Part shown: one piece after another, positions 43,385-51,978 of the stretch
Numbering within the stretch: the stretch's first letter is position 1
Layout: every line of letters starts with the position of its first letter
Source: Brevibacterium epidermidis NBRC 14811
Lineage (GTDB): Bacteria > Actinomycetota > Actinomycetes > Actinomycetales > Brevibacteriaceae
Assembly (NCBI RefSeq): GCF_001570805.1
Contig: NZ_BCSJ01000015.1
Span: forward strand, 124,001 to 188,000
Length of the DNA stretch: 64,000 bases
Reading direction: 5' to 3'
Made by a program: the position numbers and the translations under genes
Notes under the pieces: generated by a model
Told to the model about the DNA's origin: nothing
The model's database searches: none
What the model saw: only the letters and a program-made list of their open reading frames with translations

Positions 43385-43663
43385 TCACCCGGCCCCGCGG
43401 ACCTTATTCATCGCGTCTTGGAACATCGAGGTGAAGGCTTCGCCAGCCAGCGCCCACAACGCGACTACCAGTCCCGCGGTCATCAGCGTGATGAGGACCC
43501 AGCCGGGAACGTCCCCGCGATCGGGACGGTCGACATCGTCAGTGAGGTTCTGGTCGATGCCCTGGTCGGCCGCCTCGGCGATGGTGTTTCCTCCTCGCGG
43601 AGGAGAACCGGGGAAGAGCCCGAGCATGAGCGGGACGAGGCGGTAGGTGAACTGGCGGAACAT
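43385..43663 (-). CDS. Small single-pass membrane protein of the Tad locus (candidate pilin)
   Basis: A 92-residue protein. ATG 43663 has a strong ribosome site (gaaggagacaca), whereas the in-frame start 60 bases upstream has none. An acidic segment (residues 25-45) precedes GDVPGWVLITLMTAGLVV and WALAGEAFTSMFQDAMNKV. In position and architecture (short, hydrophobic helix near the C-terminus, between TadC and TadE genes) it corresponds to the Flp pilin. The helix lacks the usual Glu at position 5 after the processing Gly, so pilin identity is inferred from context and remains uncertain. Confidence 0.65.
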   Translation of the reverse strand: MFRQFTYRLVPLMLGLFPGSPPRGGNTIAEAADQGIDQNLTDDVDRPDRGDVPGWVLITLMTAGLVVALWALAGEAFTSMFQDAMNKVRGAG

Positions 43664-43764
43664 TGTGTCTCCTTCATCGGCGAGGTCGAGAATTCGATCC
43701 GCGTGATCGTTGGTGCCGGGCATGGTCGTATGGGCAGAACTGGTCGTTGGTGCAGGATCGGCGG

Positions 43765-44703
43765 TTACGGGCTGAGGTCGAGGACGGTCAGGGAGGGGAA
43801 GACTGCGAAGATGACGGTGACGGGTAGTACGAAGACGACAACCGGAACGAGCATTCCAATCTCTTTGCGACCGGACAGTTCGAGCAGCCGTCGTCGGGAC
43901 TGTTCGCGCACGTCAGCGGCTTGGGAGCGAAGCACTTCGGCCAGCGGGGTGCCGCGAGTCATCGACACGGCGAGGCCGTCGACGAACTGGACGATCTCGG
44001 GGATGGCGATGCGTGTGGCCATCGCGTCGAGCGCTTCGACCAAGGGTGTGCCGGTGCGGGTGGCGGCCAAGGCTGCGCGGAGTTCGTCGATGAGATCGCC
44101 GGAGCAGGTGCGGCACACTCGTTCGAGGGCCTCCACGATCCCCTCACCAGCGGTGATGGACAGGGCGAGGAGTTCGGCGACGGTGGGGAATTCGGCGAGC
44201 ACTCGGGATTCGTGGCGGGCGATGGCTTGACTGAGCCGCCAATCGTTGACGACGTGCCCGGCGATGCCGCCGCTGATGACGAGGACGAGGGTGACGATGG
44301 GGGAGAAGCCGCGCTGTGCCGATAGGGCGCCGGCCAGTCCGCCGGCGACGATCATCCCGACGAGGATGCTCAGCACCTGGTTGATGCGGAAACGTTCGAT
44401 CGTGGCATTGCCGCCGAGGCGGTCGATGCGCAGCCGCAGAGTCGCATCGGTGGTGATGCGCGATGTCACCCACAGCGTCGAGCTGACCAGCCATGACTTC
44501 ACCAGTCCCCAGAATCCCTCGGTGCGCGGGGTCGGCGGGGCGTAGATGTCGACCAGGGACTCCTGATCCCGCAGATAGGGCGCGATCCGTGAGGACAGCG
44601 TCGGCTTTCGCAGCGGCGGGAGGGAGAGGACGAAGATGCACAAGGCGAAGCCGTTGAAGAGTCCGAGGGCCAGGATCGATAGAGGCTCGCCGAGGAGGCT
44701 CAT
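43765..44703 (-). CDS. TadC-like type II secretion F-domain membrane protein
   Basis: A 312-residue inner-membrane platform protein of the Tad pilus machine. Membrane segments lie near the N-terminus (residues 1-30), the middle (about 100-150) and the C-terminus. The type II secretion F domain is visible as the cytoplasmic helical region ALSITAGEGIVEALERVCRTCSGDLIDELRAAL, and GLAVSMTRGTPLAEVLRSQA is the second half of the F signature. It overlaps tadB by four bases. Its partner, TadB, is encoded upstream. Confidence 0.9.
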   Translation of the reverse strand: MSLLGEPLSILALGLFNGFALCIFVLSLPPLRKPTLSSRIAPYLRDQESLVDIYAPPTPRTEGFWGLVKSWLVSSTLWVTSRITTDATLRLRIDRLGGNATIERFRINQVLSILVGMIVAGGLAGALSAQRGFSPIVTLVLVISGGIAGHVVNDWRLSQAIARHESRVLAEFPTVAELLALSITAGEGIVEALERVCRTCSGDLIDELRAALAATRTGTPLVEALDAMATRIAIPEIVQFVDGLAVSMTRGTPLAEVLRSQAADVREQSRRRLLELSGRKEIGMLVPVVVFVLPVTVIFAVFPSLTVLDLSP

Positions 44704-45674
44704 GCCGCCCGCCCGTCCGCAGCGTCCTCATTGTCTGAGGTGAATCCGCCGCTCGTCCCGGCGCTGCCTGCGAAGCGTCGGTGGGCGGCGCTGAGCGAGG
44801 ACCCCTCGATGACCCGGGGCTCGGCCGGGAGCCGACCGATGCGCTTCATCGCCTGATACGCCAGCAGAGAGACGACGAAGCCAGCCGCCAGGAGGATCAG
44901 TCCGGTGCGCGAGTTGTACGCCACCGCCGTTTCGGGACGCGTCGATAGGAACGCGAGCACCACCCATGGTGCGGCGACGGCCAGTCGGGCGCCGTTGACC
45001 GTCCACTGCTGCCTGGCGGAGAGCTCATTGCGGGTGCGGGCATCATCACGGACGAACTGCGCTAGGGCCCGCAGCATGGTGCCCAGATCGCTGCCGCCGA
45101 CCTGCCGAGTGACACTGAGCGCGACGACGATACGGTCGGCCACGGGGTCGGCGCTGACCTGCCTGAACCTCTCCAGCGCCAAAGCGAACGAGCCGCTGGC
45201 CCGATATTCCTCGGCGAAGACTTCGAACAGCGGTCGCAGCGGTTCGGGTCCGCGATGGGCCAGAGAACTCAGTGCTTCCGGCAGGGACAGTCCTGCGCGG
45301 ACTCCGGAATTGAGATGGTCGAGAGTTTCGGGCCACAGTTCCCGCCGCATCACCTGCCTACTGCGTGCTCGATGCTGCAGCGCCCGGTGCGGCAGCCAGG
45401 AAGCGAAGACGCCGAAGCACAATGCGATCGCCCACGAGCCGGTGAGTACCGTCGAGACGACCGCAACCGCACAGAACGCCGCGACCGAGATGAGCAGCAG
45501 ATGAGCAGGCCGCAGTCTGGGGAAACCGGCCCCGGTGAGCATGTCATCGAGTTCGCGCACCCACCGCGACTGCGTCCGCTTGCCCTGCGGTCGCTGCCAC
45601 AGTGACATCCAGATGAGGAATAGTCCCGCCCCGAGGCAGGCACCGATGAGCAGCGCGGACTGCGAATAGCTCAC
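44700..45674 (-). CDS. TadB-like type II secretion F-domain membrane protein
   Basis: A 324-residue membrane platform protein. Membrane segments lie at about 5-25, 60-105 and 240-290, with a cytoplasmic F domain whose signature reads LNSGVRAGLSLPEALSSLAHRGPEPL near residue 125. QVGGSDLGTMLRALAQFVRDD is the second conserved F-domain element. It overlaps the ATPase gene and tadC by four bases each, so the three are translationally coupled. Confidence 0.9.
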   Translation of the reverse strand: MSYSQSALLIGACLGAGLFLIWMSLWQRPQGKRTQSRWVRELDDMLTGAGFPRLRPAHLLLISVAAFCAVAVVSTVLTGSWAIALCFGVFASWLPHRALQHRARSRQVMRRELWPETLDHLNSGVRAGLSLPEALSSLAHRGPEPLRPLFEVFAEEYRASGSFALALERFRQVSADPVADRIVVALSVTRQVGGSDLGTMLRALAQFVRDDARTRNELSARQQWTVNGARLAVAAPWVVLAFLSTRPETAVAYNSRTGLILLAAGFVVSLLAYQAMKRIGRLPAEPRVIEGSSLSAAHRRFAGSAGTSGGFTSDNEDAADGRAA

Positions 45675-46915
45675 GCCGCCTCCAGAACGGTGTGAAGATC
45701 GCGGCCGATGGCCGCAAATCGCTCGCCGAGGTGGCCGAACCCCTGACCACGGATGAGCTGTCCTCGTGGCGAATGGAAGATCGTGTCGAGTTCGACGACG
45801 TCGCCTTCGACTCCTCCGGGCACCGCGCAGATCTCATCGACCCGGCGCACCCCGGAGGGGTCCCGCCGCAGATGGACGACGACGTCGAGGCTGACGGCAA
45901 CGGTGGGCACGACGAACGCCGAGGAGATGTTCGCCCCGGCAAGAAGAGGCAGAGTGCAGATCTTCGTGATCGCCGCCCGGGCCGAGTTCGCGTGAATGGT
46001 GCCCATCCCGGGCAGCCCTGAATTCAAGGCAACGAGGAGGTCGAGGCTTTCGGCCTCTCTGACCTCGCCGACGATGATGCGCGTCGGCCGCATCCGCAGT
46101 GCTTCTTTGACGAGGGCGCGGAGGGTGACTTCGCCGGTGCCCTCGAGGGACGGCTGGCGACATTGCATGGGGACCCAGTCGCGGCTGGGCAGATTGAGTT
46201 CGAAGACCTCTTCGCAGGAGATCGTGCGCTCGCGGGCCGGAATCGAGCCGGCCAAGGCGTTGAGCATCGTCGTCTTGCCAGCCTGAGTGGCCCCGGAGAC
46301 GAGGATATTGGCCCCGCACGCCACGGCTGCGTCGAGGAACTCGGCGGCGCCAGCAGTCAGCGATCCCTGGGCGACCAGATTGGCGAGATTGCGTGGCCGG
46401 GCGATGAACTTGCGGATATTCACGGCCGGGTGAGTGCGAGTGATATCGGGCAGCACGACATGCAGTCGGGACCCGTCGGGCAGGATGGCGTCGACAAATG
46501 GCTGAGATAAATCCACGCGGCGACCGGAGGTCCGAAGCATCCGCTCGATGAGGTCATCGAGCTCACCGGAGCTCAGCTTCGTCGTCGTCAGCTGGTGGAC
46601 TCCGTCAACGGCGATGAAGACCTCACTCGGCGAATTCACCCAGATCTCTTCGACGTGCGGATCATCGAAATAATCCTGCAGGGCACCGAAGCCCGACAAT
46701 TGATTATCGATATGACGGAACGTCGCCTCTTTGTCCTCGAGCAGGGGGAGATCAGCGACGAGGCTGCGCTCATCGTATTCGGCGATGACGGTGCGAATGA
46801 GCTCGCGAGAGCGCTGAATATCGGCGCGGGGATCCACATCGAGATCTCTGATCCGTTTGTGAACCTCGCTGGTGATGACTTCGGTGGCTTCCACTCTGAA
46901 CCCTTGCCCGATCAT
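45671..46915 (-). CDS. TadA/CpaF-type secretion ATPase
   Basis: Hexameric ATPase that powers Tad/Flp pilus assembly, 414 residues. An N-terminal helical domain is followed by the GSPII_E core: VEEIWVNSPSEVFIAV near 90, Walker A SGATQAGKTTML near 207, the Asp box CEEVFELNL, Walker B RPTRIIVGEVREAE near 280 and the His box GTIHANSARAAI. ATG 46915 has no good ribosome site, so the true start may be slightly downstream; GTG 46894 (VEATEVITSE) is an alternative. It is the first gene of the leftward Tad operon. No TadZ/CpaE gene precedes it here, unlike many actinobacterial loci. Confidence 0.92.
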   Translation of the reverse strand: MIGQGFRVEATEVITSEVHKRIRDLDVDPRADIQRSRELIRTVIAEYDERSLVADLPLLEDKEATFRHIDNQLSGFGALQDYFDDPHVEEIWVNSPSEVFIAVDGVHQLTTTKLSSGELDDLIERMLRTSGRRVDLSQPFVDAILPDGSRLHVVLPDITRTHPAVNIRKFIARPRNLANLVAQGSLTAGAAEFLDAAVACGANILVSGATQAGKTTMLNALAGSIPARERTISCEEVFELNLPSRDWVPMQCRQPSLEGTGEVTLRALVKEALRMRPTRIIVGEVREAESLDLLVALNSGLPGMGTIHANSARAAITKICTLPLLAGANISSAFVVPTVAVSLDVVVHLRRDPSGVRRVDEICAVPGGVEGDVVELDTIFHSPRGQLIRGQGFGHLGERFAAIGRDLHTVLEAA

Positions 46916-47060
46916 TCAATTGACAGCGTTATTTGCTGTTTAACCTAGCTGTAGTCGAATGAAGAATCTAGTGTATTCCCAAATCTGTGGATAACCGGGA
47001 ATCGATTCCGCAAATGCTCAACGTGTAGTTTCACGACTGTCATTGCGCCGATTCTTCGTC

Positions 47061-47169
47061 TTGCGCGGGGGTGGGATCCGGTCTATATTTTCCTCACTAG
47101 CCTTCGCATGACGCGATATGAGCCGCGCCGCCGGCGGGATGAATCAGATCTCCCGCCGGCGGCGCTTTT
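47061..47169 (+). ncRNA. Promoter plus strong terminator: candidate small RNA or attenuated leader
   Basis: TTGCGC at 47061-47066 and TATATT at 47084-47089, 17 bp apart, make a good rightward promoter with a start near 47096. A 15-bp perfect stem at 47125-47165 with an 11-nt loop, followed by TTTT, forms an intrinsic terminator, giving a transcript of roughly 70-75 nt. No gene ends upstream on this strand, so the terminator is not cleaning up a known message. It is either a small RNA or an attenuator leading into the regulator gene at 47216, which has its own promoter-like element. Confidence 0.5.
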
Positions 47170-47215
47170 GTTCCTGTCGGCACCGGGTGTTCGCGAGCCG
47201 GAATCATTTAATACA

Positions 47216-48013
47216 ATGGAAACCGTGAAAAACAATCGGGAGCACTCAGACGGCGATTCCGCAGCGCTCGGGCCCGAGCCCGCGGCTCCGCAAGCCGACC
47301 TGAGCCCGGCAGTCGTATTCGTCCATGAGCACCTCGTAGCGCAGGCTGGAGCCGTGACGATCTCGGCTCTGGCGGCGATGACCGGACTGCACCAGAACAC
47401 CGTGCGCGAACACCTCGACCAGCTCGTCGAAGCAGGTGCCGCCACAAAGACGAAGGCTCCCTCCTCGGGTCGCGGGCGTCCCGCCTGGCTGTACCGGGCG
47501 ATCGGATCGCCGAAGACCGGGTCCTCGGAATACCTCGGCCTCGCCTCGGTGCTGGCCGCGCAGATCGATCGCACGAGCACGAACCCACGTGCAGACGGGA
47601 TCGCCGCCGGCCTCGACTGGGGCCGTGACCTCGCTCGCGAGGTCGCGCATAACCGTGCCGACACGGATGAGGGCACTCCCGCGGATGAGCGCACCCCCGC
47701 CGAGGAGACTCTCGCTCTCCTCGACAACCTCGGTTTCGCACCCGAATCCGTGACTTCAGGCGCCGAGGCGATTCCGTCCGACGAACAGGCGCCTGGTGCA
47801 GACGTACACAGCTTCCGACTCACCCGCTGCCCGCTGCTCGAGGCGGCACACGAATACCCTGACATTGTCTGCGGCGTCCACCTCGGCCTGGTCCGCGGTG
47901 CCCTCGAGGTCTTCGGTGACCCCGCTGCCGAATCCGAGCTGGACCCGTTCTCCGAACCCGGAGCCTGCCGTCTGCACCTGAGCGACGGCGCGTCCGGAAG
48001 CACACATCCATGA
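47216..48013 (+). CDS. Helix-turn-helix regulator with SufR-like cysteine-rich C-terminus
   Basis: A transcription factor of about 262-265 residues. The winged helix-turn-helix (about residues 25-85) contains ISALAAMTGLHQNTVREHLDQLVEAG and the wing SSGRGRPAWLY. The C-terminal domain ends in a pattern C-x13-C-x31-C (RCPLLEAAHEYPDIVCGVH and ACRLHL), similar to the Fe-S binding site of SufR-type repressors. It heads the nitrite/NO genes, overlapping the next gene by four bases, so Fe-S-based NO or redox sensing is a reasonable inference. ATG 47216 is inside a TACAAT -10 element (47212-47217); a leaderless GTG start at 47225 is therefore likely. An upstream in-frame ATG at 47108 would translate the terminator stem. 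Confidence 0.82.
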   Translation: METVKNNREHSDGDSAALGPEPAAPQADLSPAVVFVHEHLVAQAGAVTISALAAMTGLHQNTVREHLDQLVEAGAATKTKAPSSGRGRPAWLYRAIGSPKTGSSEYLGLASVLAAQIDRTSTNPRADGIAAGLDWGRDLAREVAHNRADTDEGTPADERTPAEETLALLDNLGFAPESVTSGAEAIPSDEQAPGADVHSFRLTRCPLLEAAHEYPDIVCGVHLGLVRGALEVFGDPAAESELDPFSEPGACRLHLSDGASGSTHP

Positions 48014-49125
48014 TCCGCCGTCTCGTCTTCCTCATCCCCGGCGCCCTGGCGCTCCTCGCCGGACTCGACGCCGCCCTGTTGCTGCTCGGCGTCTGGGCCC
48101 CGGTCGATGCTGCCTCGCTGCCCGACCTCCACGGCATCCTCATGGTCTTCGGATTCCTCGGCACCCTCATCGCTTTGGAACGCTCCGTCGCCCTGGCCGA
48201 ACCCGCGGGCTTCATCGCTCCGGCTCTGCTCGGGCTCGGTGCGATCGCGATCCTCACCCCGGCCCCTCTCATCGTCGGCCAGATCGGCCTGCTCGCCGGC
48301 AGCCTCGCCTTCACCCTGCTCTACATTCCCCTGTTCAGACGCAACTTCGACGACGCAGTGCTCGTCCAAGCGCTCGGTGCGGCGATGCTCATGGCCGCGG
48401 CGCTCATGTGGATGGGCGGTGTGCCGGTCTCCGGTCTCATTGCCTGGCTGACCGGCTACGTCGTGCTCACCATCGCCGCCGAACGGCTCGAACTCGCGCG
48501 CATGAGCATCAGCGCTCCGGCCGTGGTGGTCTTCCGCCTCCTCGTCGGACTCTTCTGCCTCGCGCTGCTCGCCTCACTGCTGTGGCCTGGCGTCGGTATG
48601 ACCGTCTTCGGCGTCGCGCTGCTCACGCTCGTCGCCTGGCTGCTCATCAACGATGTCGCCCGCCGCACCTGGCGCGCTCCCGGCCAGCCGGGGTTCATCG
48701 GCGTCTGCCTCATGGTCGGGTACGTGTGGCTGGCCGTGGCCGGACTCATCTGGGTCCTCGGCGGACCGCCGACGAGTGTCCGCGCCATGGATGCGACCAT
48801 CCATGCGGTGTTCCTCGGCTTCGCGATCTCGATGATCATGGCCCATGCCTCGGTCATCCTGCCCGCTGTGCTGCGGATCCGCCTGCCCTACCACCGCGGG
48901 TTCTATATCCCCGCCGCGCTCCTGCATCTCAGTCTCATCCTGCGCATCGGCCTCGGCGACGGCCTCGACCTGGGTTGGGCCGTGCGCTGGGGTGGAGTCA
49001 TCAACGTCATCGCCCTGCTCGGATTCGCGCTCATGGCAGCCGCCTCGGCGATCACCGCGTCAAGGAAGAAGGCGGAGACGACGAAGGCCGGGACCGCCTC
49101 GGCGAAGGAGGACTTCAACCGATGA
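48010..49125 (+). CDS. NnrS-like multi-pass membrane protein
   Basis: A 371-residue protein made almost wholly of membrane segments (about 11-12). His-containing helices DLHGILMVFGFLGTLIALER near residue 38 and IHAVFLGFAISMIMAHASVILPAVL near 262 resemble the haem/copper membrane protein NnrS, which in other bacteria protects against NO and nitrosative stress. The C-terminus is a basic and Ala-rich tail. It overlaps the regulator and the NirK fusion by four bases each, so it is co-translated with nitrite reductase. Family assignment is by motif and context rather than by clear overall identity. Confidence 0.7.
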   Translation: MIRRLVFLIPGALALLAGLDAALLLLGVWAPVDAASLPDLHGILMVFGFLGTLIALERSVALAEPAGFIAPALLGLGAIAILTPAPLIVGQIGLLAGSLAFTLLYIPLFRRNFDDAVLVQALGAAMLMAAALMWMGGVPVSGLIAWLTGYVVLTIAAERLELARMSISAPAVVVFRLLVGLFCLALLASLLWPGVGMTVFGVALLTLVAWLLINDVARRTWRAPGQPGFIGVCLMVGYVWLAVAGLIWVLGGPPTSVRAMDATIHAVFLGFAISMIMAHASVILPAVLRIRLPYHRGFYIPAALLHLSLILRIGLGDGLDLGWAVRWGGVINVIALLGFALMAAASAITASRKKAETTKAGTASAKEDFNR

Positions 49126-51926
49126 CCCCGCAGCTGTCCTCACCGGGCGACCACAGTTCTAAGGGTGACAAGTCCGGCACTGGCCTGGGCGACCGCAGCC
49201 GCGATGCGGAACTCGGCATCGGGCGCGGACGTTGGCTCGTCCGCGACATCCCTGTCGTCGTCTGGATCGTGTTCCTCCTCGTCGTCATCGCCGCCCATCC
49301 TGGACTGCCGGTCGCCAGGTGGTTGATGATCCATCTGCTCGTCCTCGGCGCGGTCAGCCACTCGATCCTCGTGTGGTCACAGCACTTCGCGCAGGCGCTG
49401 CTGCACACTCCCGCCTCGGCGCGGGATCGACGCAATCAGAGCATCCGCCTCGGACTCATCAACACCGGCACGCTGGCCGTCGTCATCGGCATGATGACCT
49501 CGCTGTGGCCAGTCGTCATCATCGGTGCGGTCGGTGTGGCCGCCGCCGTCATCTGGCACGGTGCCGACCTGTGGGGCAAGGCCCGCCACGCCCTGGCCTC
49601 ACGCTTCGCCGGAACCATCCACTATTACCTCGCGGCGGCCGCGATCCTGCCGCTGGGCGTCACCCTCGGTGTCATCCTCGCTCGCGACATCGGCGAACCC
49701 TGGCACTCGCGACTGCTCGCCGCCCACGCGCTGCTCAATCTGCTCGGCTGGATCGGGCTGACCGTCATGGGCACGCTCATGACCCTGTGGCCGACGATGC
49801 TGCGCACCAAGATCATCCCCGGCGCCGAGGCGGCCGCCCGTCGCGGACTTCCCCTCCTCCTCATCGGGCTGGGTATCGCCCTGGCCGCGTCCCTGTTCGC
49901 CCAACCGTGGGCGGCGGGCATCGGCCTGCTGGGCTACCTCGCCGGAATCGGGTTCATCGCCCGCCCCTTCGTGCTCGCCGGCATTGCGAAGCCGCCACGC
50001 GAATACCCCACCTATTCGGCGGCCGCGGCGATGTCCTGGCTGGTCATCTGCCTGCTGGCGACAGCATGGGTGTTCTTCACCGCAGACGACTGGCTGAATG
50101 CAACCGCGGACTTCACGTGGCTGACCCCGGCACTGGCAGCAGGATTCGCCGCGCAGATCCTCTTCGGCGCACTGTCCTACCTGCTGCCCGTCGTCCTCGG
50201 CGGGGGACCGACAGCCGTGCGCGCCGCCAACCGCGAACTCAACCGACTCGCGGCCTTCCGCATCACAATCATCAACCTCGGCCTGGCCATCTGCCTGCTT
50301 CCGGTGCCCAGCTGGGTCCGTGTACTGTGCTCGGGGCTCGTGGCCTTGGGGCTGGCCATGTTCCTGCCGTTCCTCATCCGGGGCATCCGCGCTTCCCGCA
50401 AGGCCAAAGCGAACCCCGACATCCACCGGAAGACCCGTCCGACGAAGGAGGAACGGGCCGCCGCGGCCAAACTCGACGACCGCCGAGCTCTGGCATCGGC
50501 TGCGGCCGGAGTGGCGCTCGTGCTCATCGCCGTGGCCGGGGGAGTGGCCATTGATCCCACTGCCACAACCACGGTCACTGCAGGGGCCGCCTCGGCGGGG
50601 GTGACTCCGACCGGCGAGACCACGACAGTCCAGGTCGAAGCGAAGAACATGCGATTCACCCCGGACAATATCGACGTGCCGGCCGGCAACCGGCTCGTCA
50701 TCGAACTGAAGAACACCGATGACCAGGACGTCCACGACCTCGTGCTCGACAACGGCACCGACAGCGGCCGGCTGAGCCCCGGCGAATCCGCCACGCTCGA
50801 CGTCGGCATCGTCGGGGAGGACCTCGACGGCTGGTGCTCGATCGCCGGCCACCGGCAGATGGGAATGGTCTTCGCGGTCAACGCGATCGGTGCCGCCGGA
50901 GATCAGACGGCGATGGACTCTGACGGGTCCGGTCAGGATGGATCGGGTCACGGCGACTCCGGCCACGGCGGGATGGACGGGATGGACCACGGCGGGGCCT
51001 CGGACGGCGGCGCCTCAGACGGCGGGGACTCTGCGGCCGATGATCTCGACTTCATGGCCGAACCCGGGCGTGACTTCTCTGCCCGCGACGCGGCGCTGCC
51101 GAAGCCTGACGAGTCCGCGAAACCGAAGACGATCAAGAAGACCTTCACCGTCTCCGAGGTCGAACGCGAAGTCGCCGTCGGAGTCAAGCAGAAGCTGTGG
51201 CTGTTCAACGGCACCATGCCCGGGCCCACCCTGCGCGGAAAAGTCGGCGACAAGTTCGTCATCACGCTCGTCAACGACGGGTCCATGGGCCACTCGATCG
51301 ACTTCCACGCCGGCGAACTCGCCCCCGACCAGCCGATGCGCACCATCGCTCCCGGCGAATCACTGACCTACGAGTTCACGGCCACACATTCGGGCGCCTG
51401 GATGTACCACTGCGCGACGATGCCGATGACCGACCACATCGCCAACGGCATGTTCGGCGCCGTGATCATCGACCCGCCGAACCTGCCCGAAGTCGACCGC
51501 GAATACTTCATGGTCCAATCCGAGCTCTACCTCGGGCCGCAGGGCGGGATCGTCGATTCGGCGAAGGCCGCCCGCGAAGAACCCGACGCCGTCGTGTTCA
51601 ACGGATTCGCCAACCAGTACGACCACGATCAGCTGCGGGCGAAGGTCGGCGAACGCGTGCGCATCTGGGTCGTCGACGCCGGACCGAGCCGGCCGAGTGC
51701 CTTCCACATCATCGGCGGACAGTTCGACACCGTGTTCAAGGAAGGCGCCTACCTGCTCAAACCGGACAACGAAGAGAAAGGGGCGAGCCAGACACTCGAT
51801 CTGGCCGCCTCGCAGGGCGGGTTCGTCGAACTCGAATTCGCCGAGGCGGGTCACTATCCGTTCGTCTCCCACGTCATGGTCGACGCCGAACGCGGCGCCC
51901 ACGGAATCGTCAACGTCACGGACTGA
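49122..51926 (+). CDS. nirK: Membrane-anchored copper nitrite reductase fusion (NnrS-like membrane domain, cupredoxin, NirK)
   Basis: A 934-residue three-part protein. Residues about 40-430 hold ten or so membrane segments with conserved His helices (HLLVLGAVSHSILVWSQHF, AHALLNLLGWIGLTVMGTL) like the preceding gene. Residues about 500-590 form a cupredoxin with a complete type 1 copper set (His in DVHDLVL, then WCSIAGHRQMGM). A Gly/Asp/His/Met-rich linker follows (about 595-640). Residues about 650-934 are a two-domain NirK: type 1 ligands in MGH and HCATMPMTDH...M, type 2 His residues in SIDFH, YHC and SHVMVD, catalytic Asp in SIDFH and catalytic His in AFHIIGG. It should reduce nitrite to NO at the outer face, with electrons passed from the membrane through the extra cupredoxin. 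ATG 49122 overlaps the upstream stop. Confidence 0.9.
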   Translation: MTPQLSSPGDHSSKGDKSGTGLGDRSRDAELGIGRGRWLVRDIPVVVWIVFLLVVIAAHPGLPVARWLMIHLLVLGAVSHSILVWSQHFAQALLHTPASARDRRNQSIRLGLINTGTLAVVIGMMTSLWPVVIIGAVGVAAAVIWHGADLWGKARHALASRFAGTIHYYLAAAAILPLGVTLGVILARDIGEPWHSRLLAAHALLNLLGWIGLTVMGTLMTLWPTMLRTKIIPGAEAAARRGLPLLLIGLGIALAASLFAQPWAAGIGLLGYLAGIGFIARPFVLAGIAKPPREYPTYSAAAAMSWLVICLLATAWVFFTADDWLNATADFTWLTPALAAGFAAQILFGALSYLLPVVLGGGPTAVRAANRELNRLAAFRITIINLGLAICLLPVPSWVRVLCSGLVALGLAMFLPFLIRGIRASRKAKANPDIHRKTRPTKEERAAAAKLDDRRALASAAAGVALVLIAVAGGVAIDPTATTTVTAGAASAGVTPTGETTTVQVEAKNMRFTPDNIDVPAGNRLVIELKNTDDQDVHDLVLDNGTDSGRLSPGESATLDVGIVGEDLDGWCSIAGHRQMGMVFAVNAIGAAGDQTAMDSDGSGQDGSGHGDSGHGGMDGMDHGGASDGGASDGGDSAADDLDFMAEPGRDFSARDAALPKPDESAKPKTIKKTFTVSEVEREVAVGVKQKLWLFNGTMPGPTLRGKVGDKFVITLVNDGSMGHSIDFHAGELAPDQPMRTIAPGESLTYEFTATHSGAWMYHCATMPMTDHIANGMFGAVIIDPPNLPEVDREYFMVQSELYLGPQGGIVDSAKAAREEPDAVVFNGFANQYDHDQLRAKVGERVRIWVVDAGPSRPSAFHIIGGQFDTVFKEGAYLLKPDNEEKGASQTLDLAASQGGFVELEFAEAGHYPFVSHVMVDAERGAHGIVNVTD

Positions 51927-51978
51927 AGCGGCGCCGGCGAGGCCGACCTCGTCCAGGAATCGGGCGAAAAATCTCAAA

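Noticed and set aside
47108-47215. Upstream start at ATG 47108 for the NO regulator
   Set aside because: It lacks a ribosome site and would translate through the terminator-like stem; the protein family does not need the extra 36 residues.
48408-49121. In-frame extension of the NirK fusion upstream of 49122
   Set aside because: The extension runs through the NnrS-like gene in another frame and yields Arg/His/Pro-rich sequence. ATG 49122 overlaps the upstream stop and gives a sensible N-terminus.
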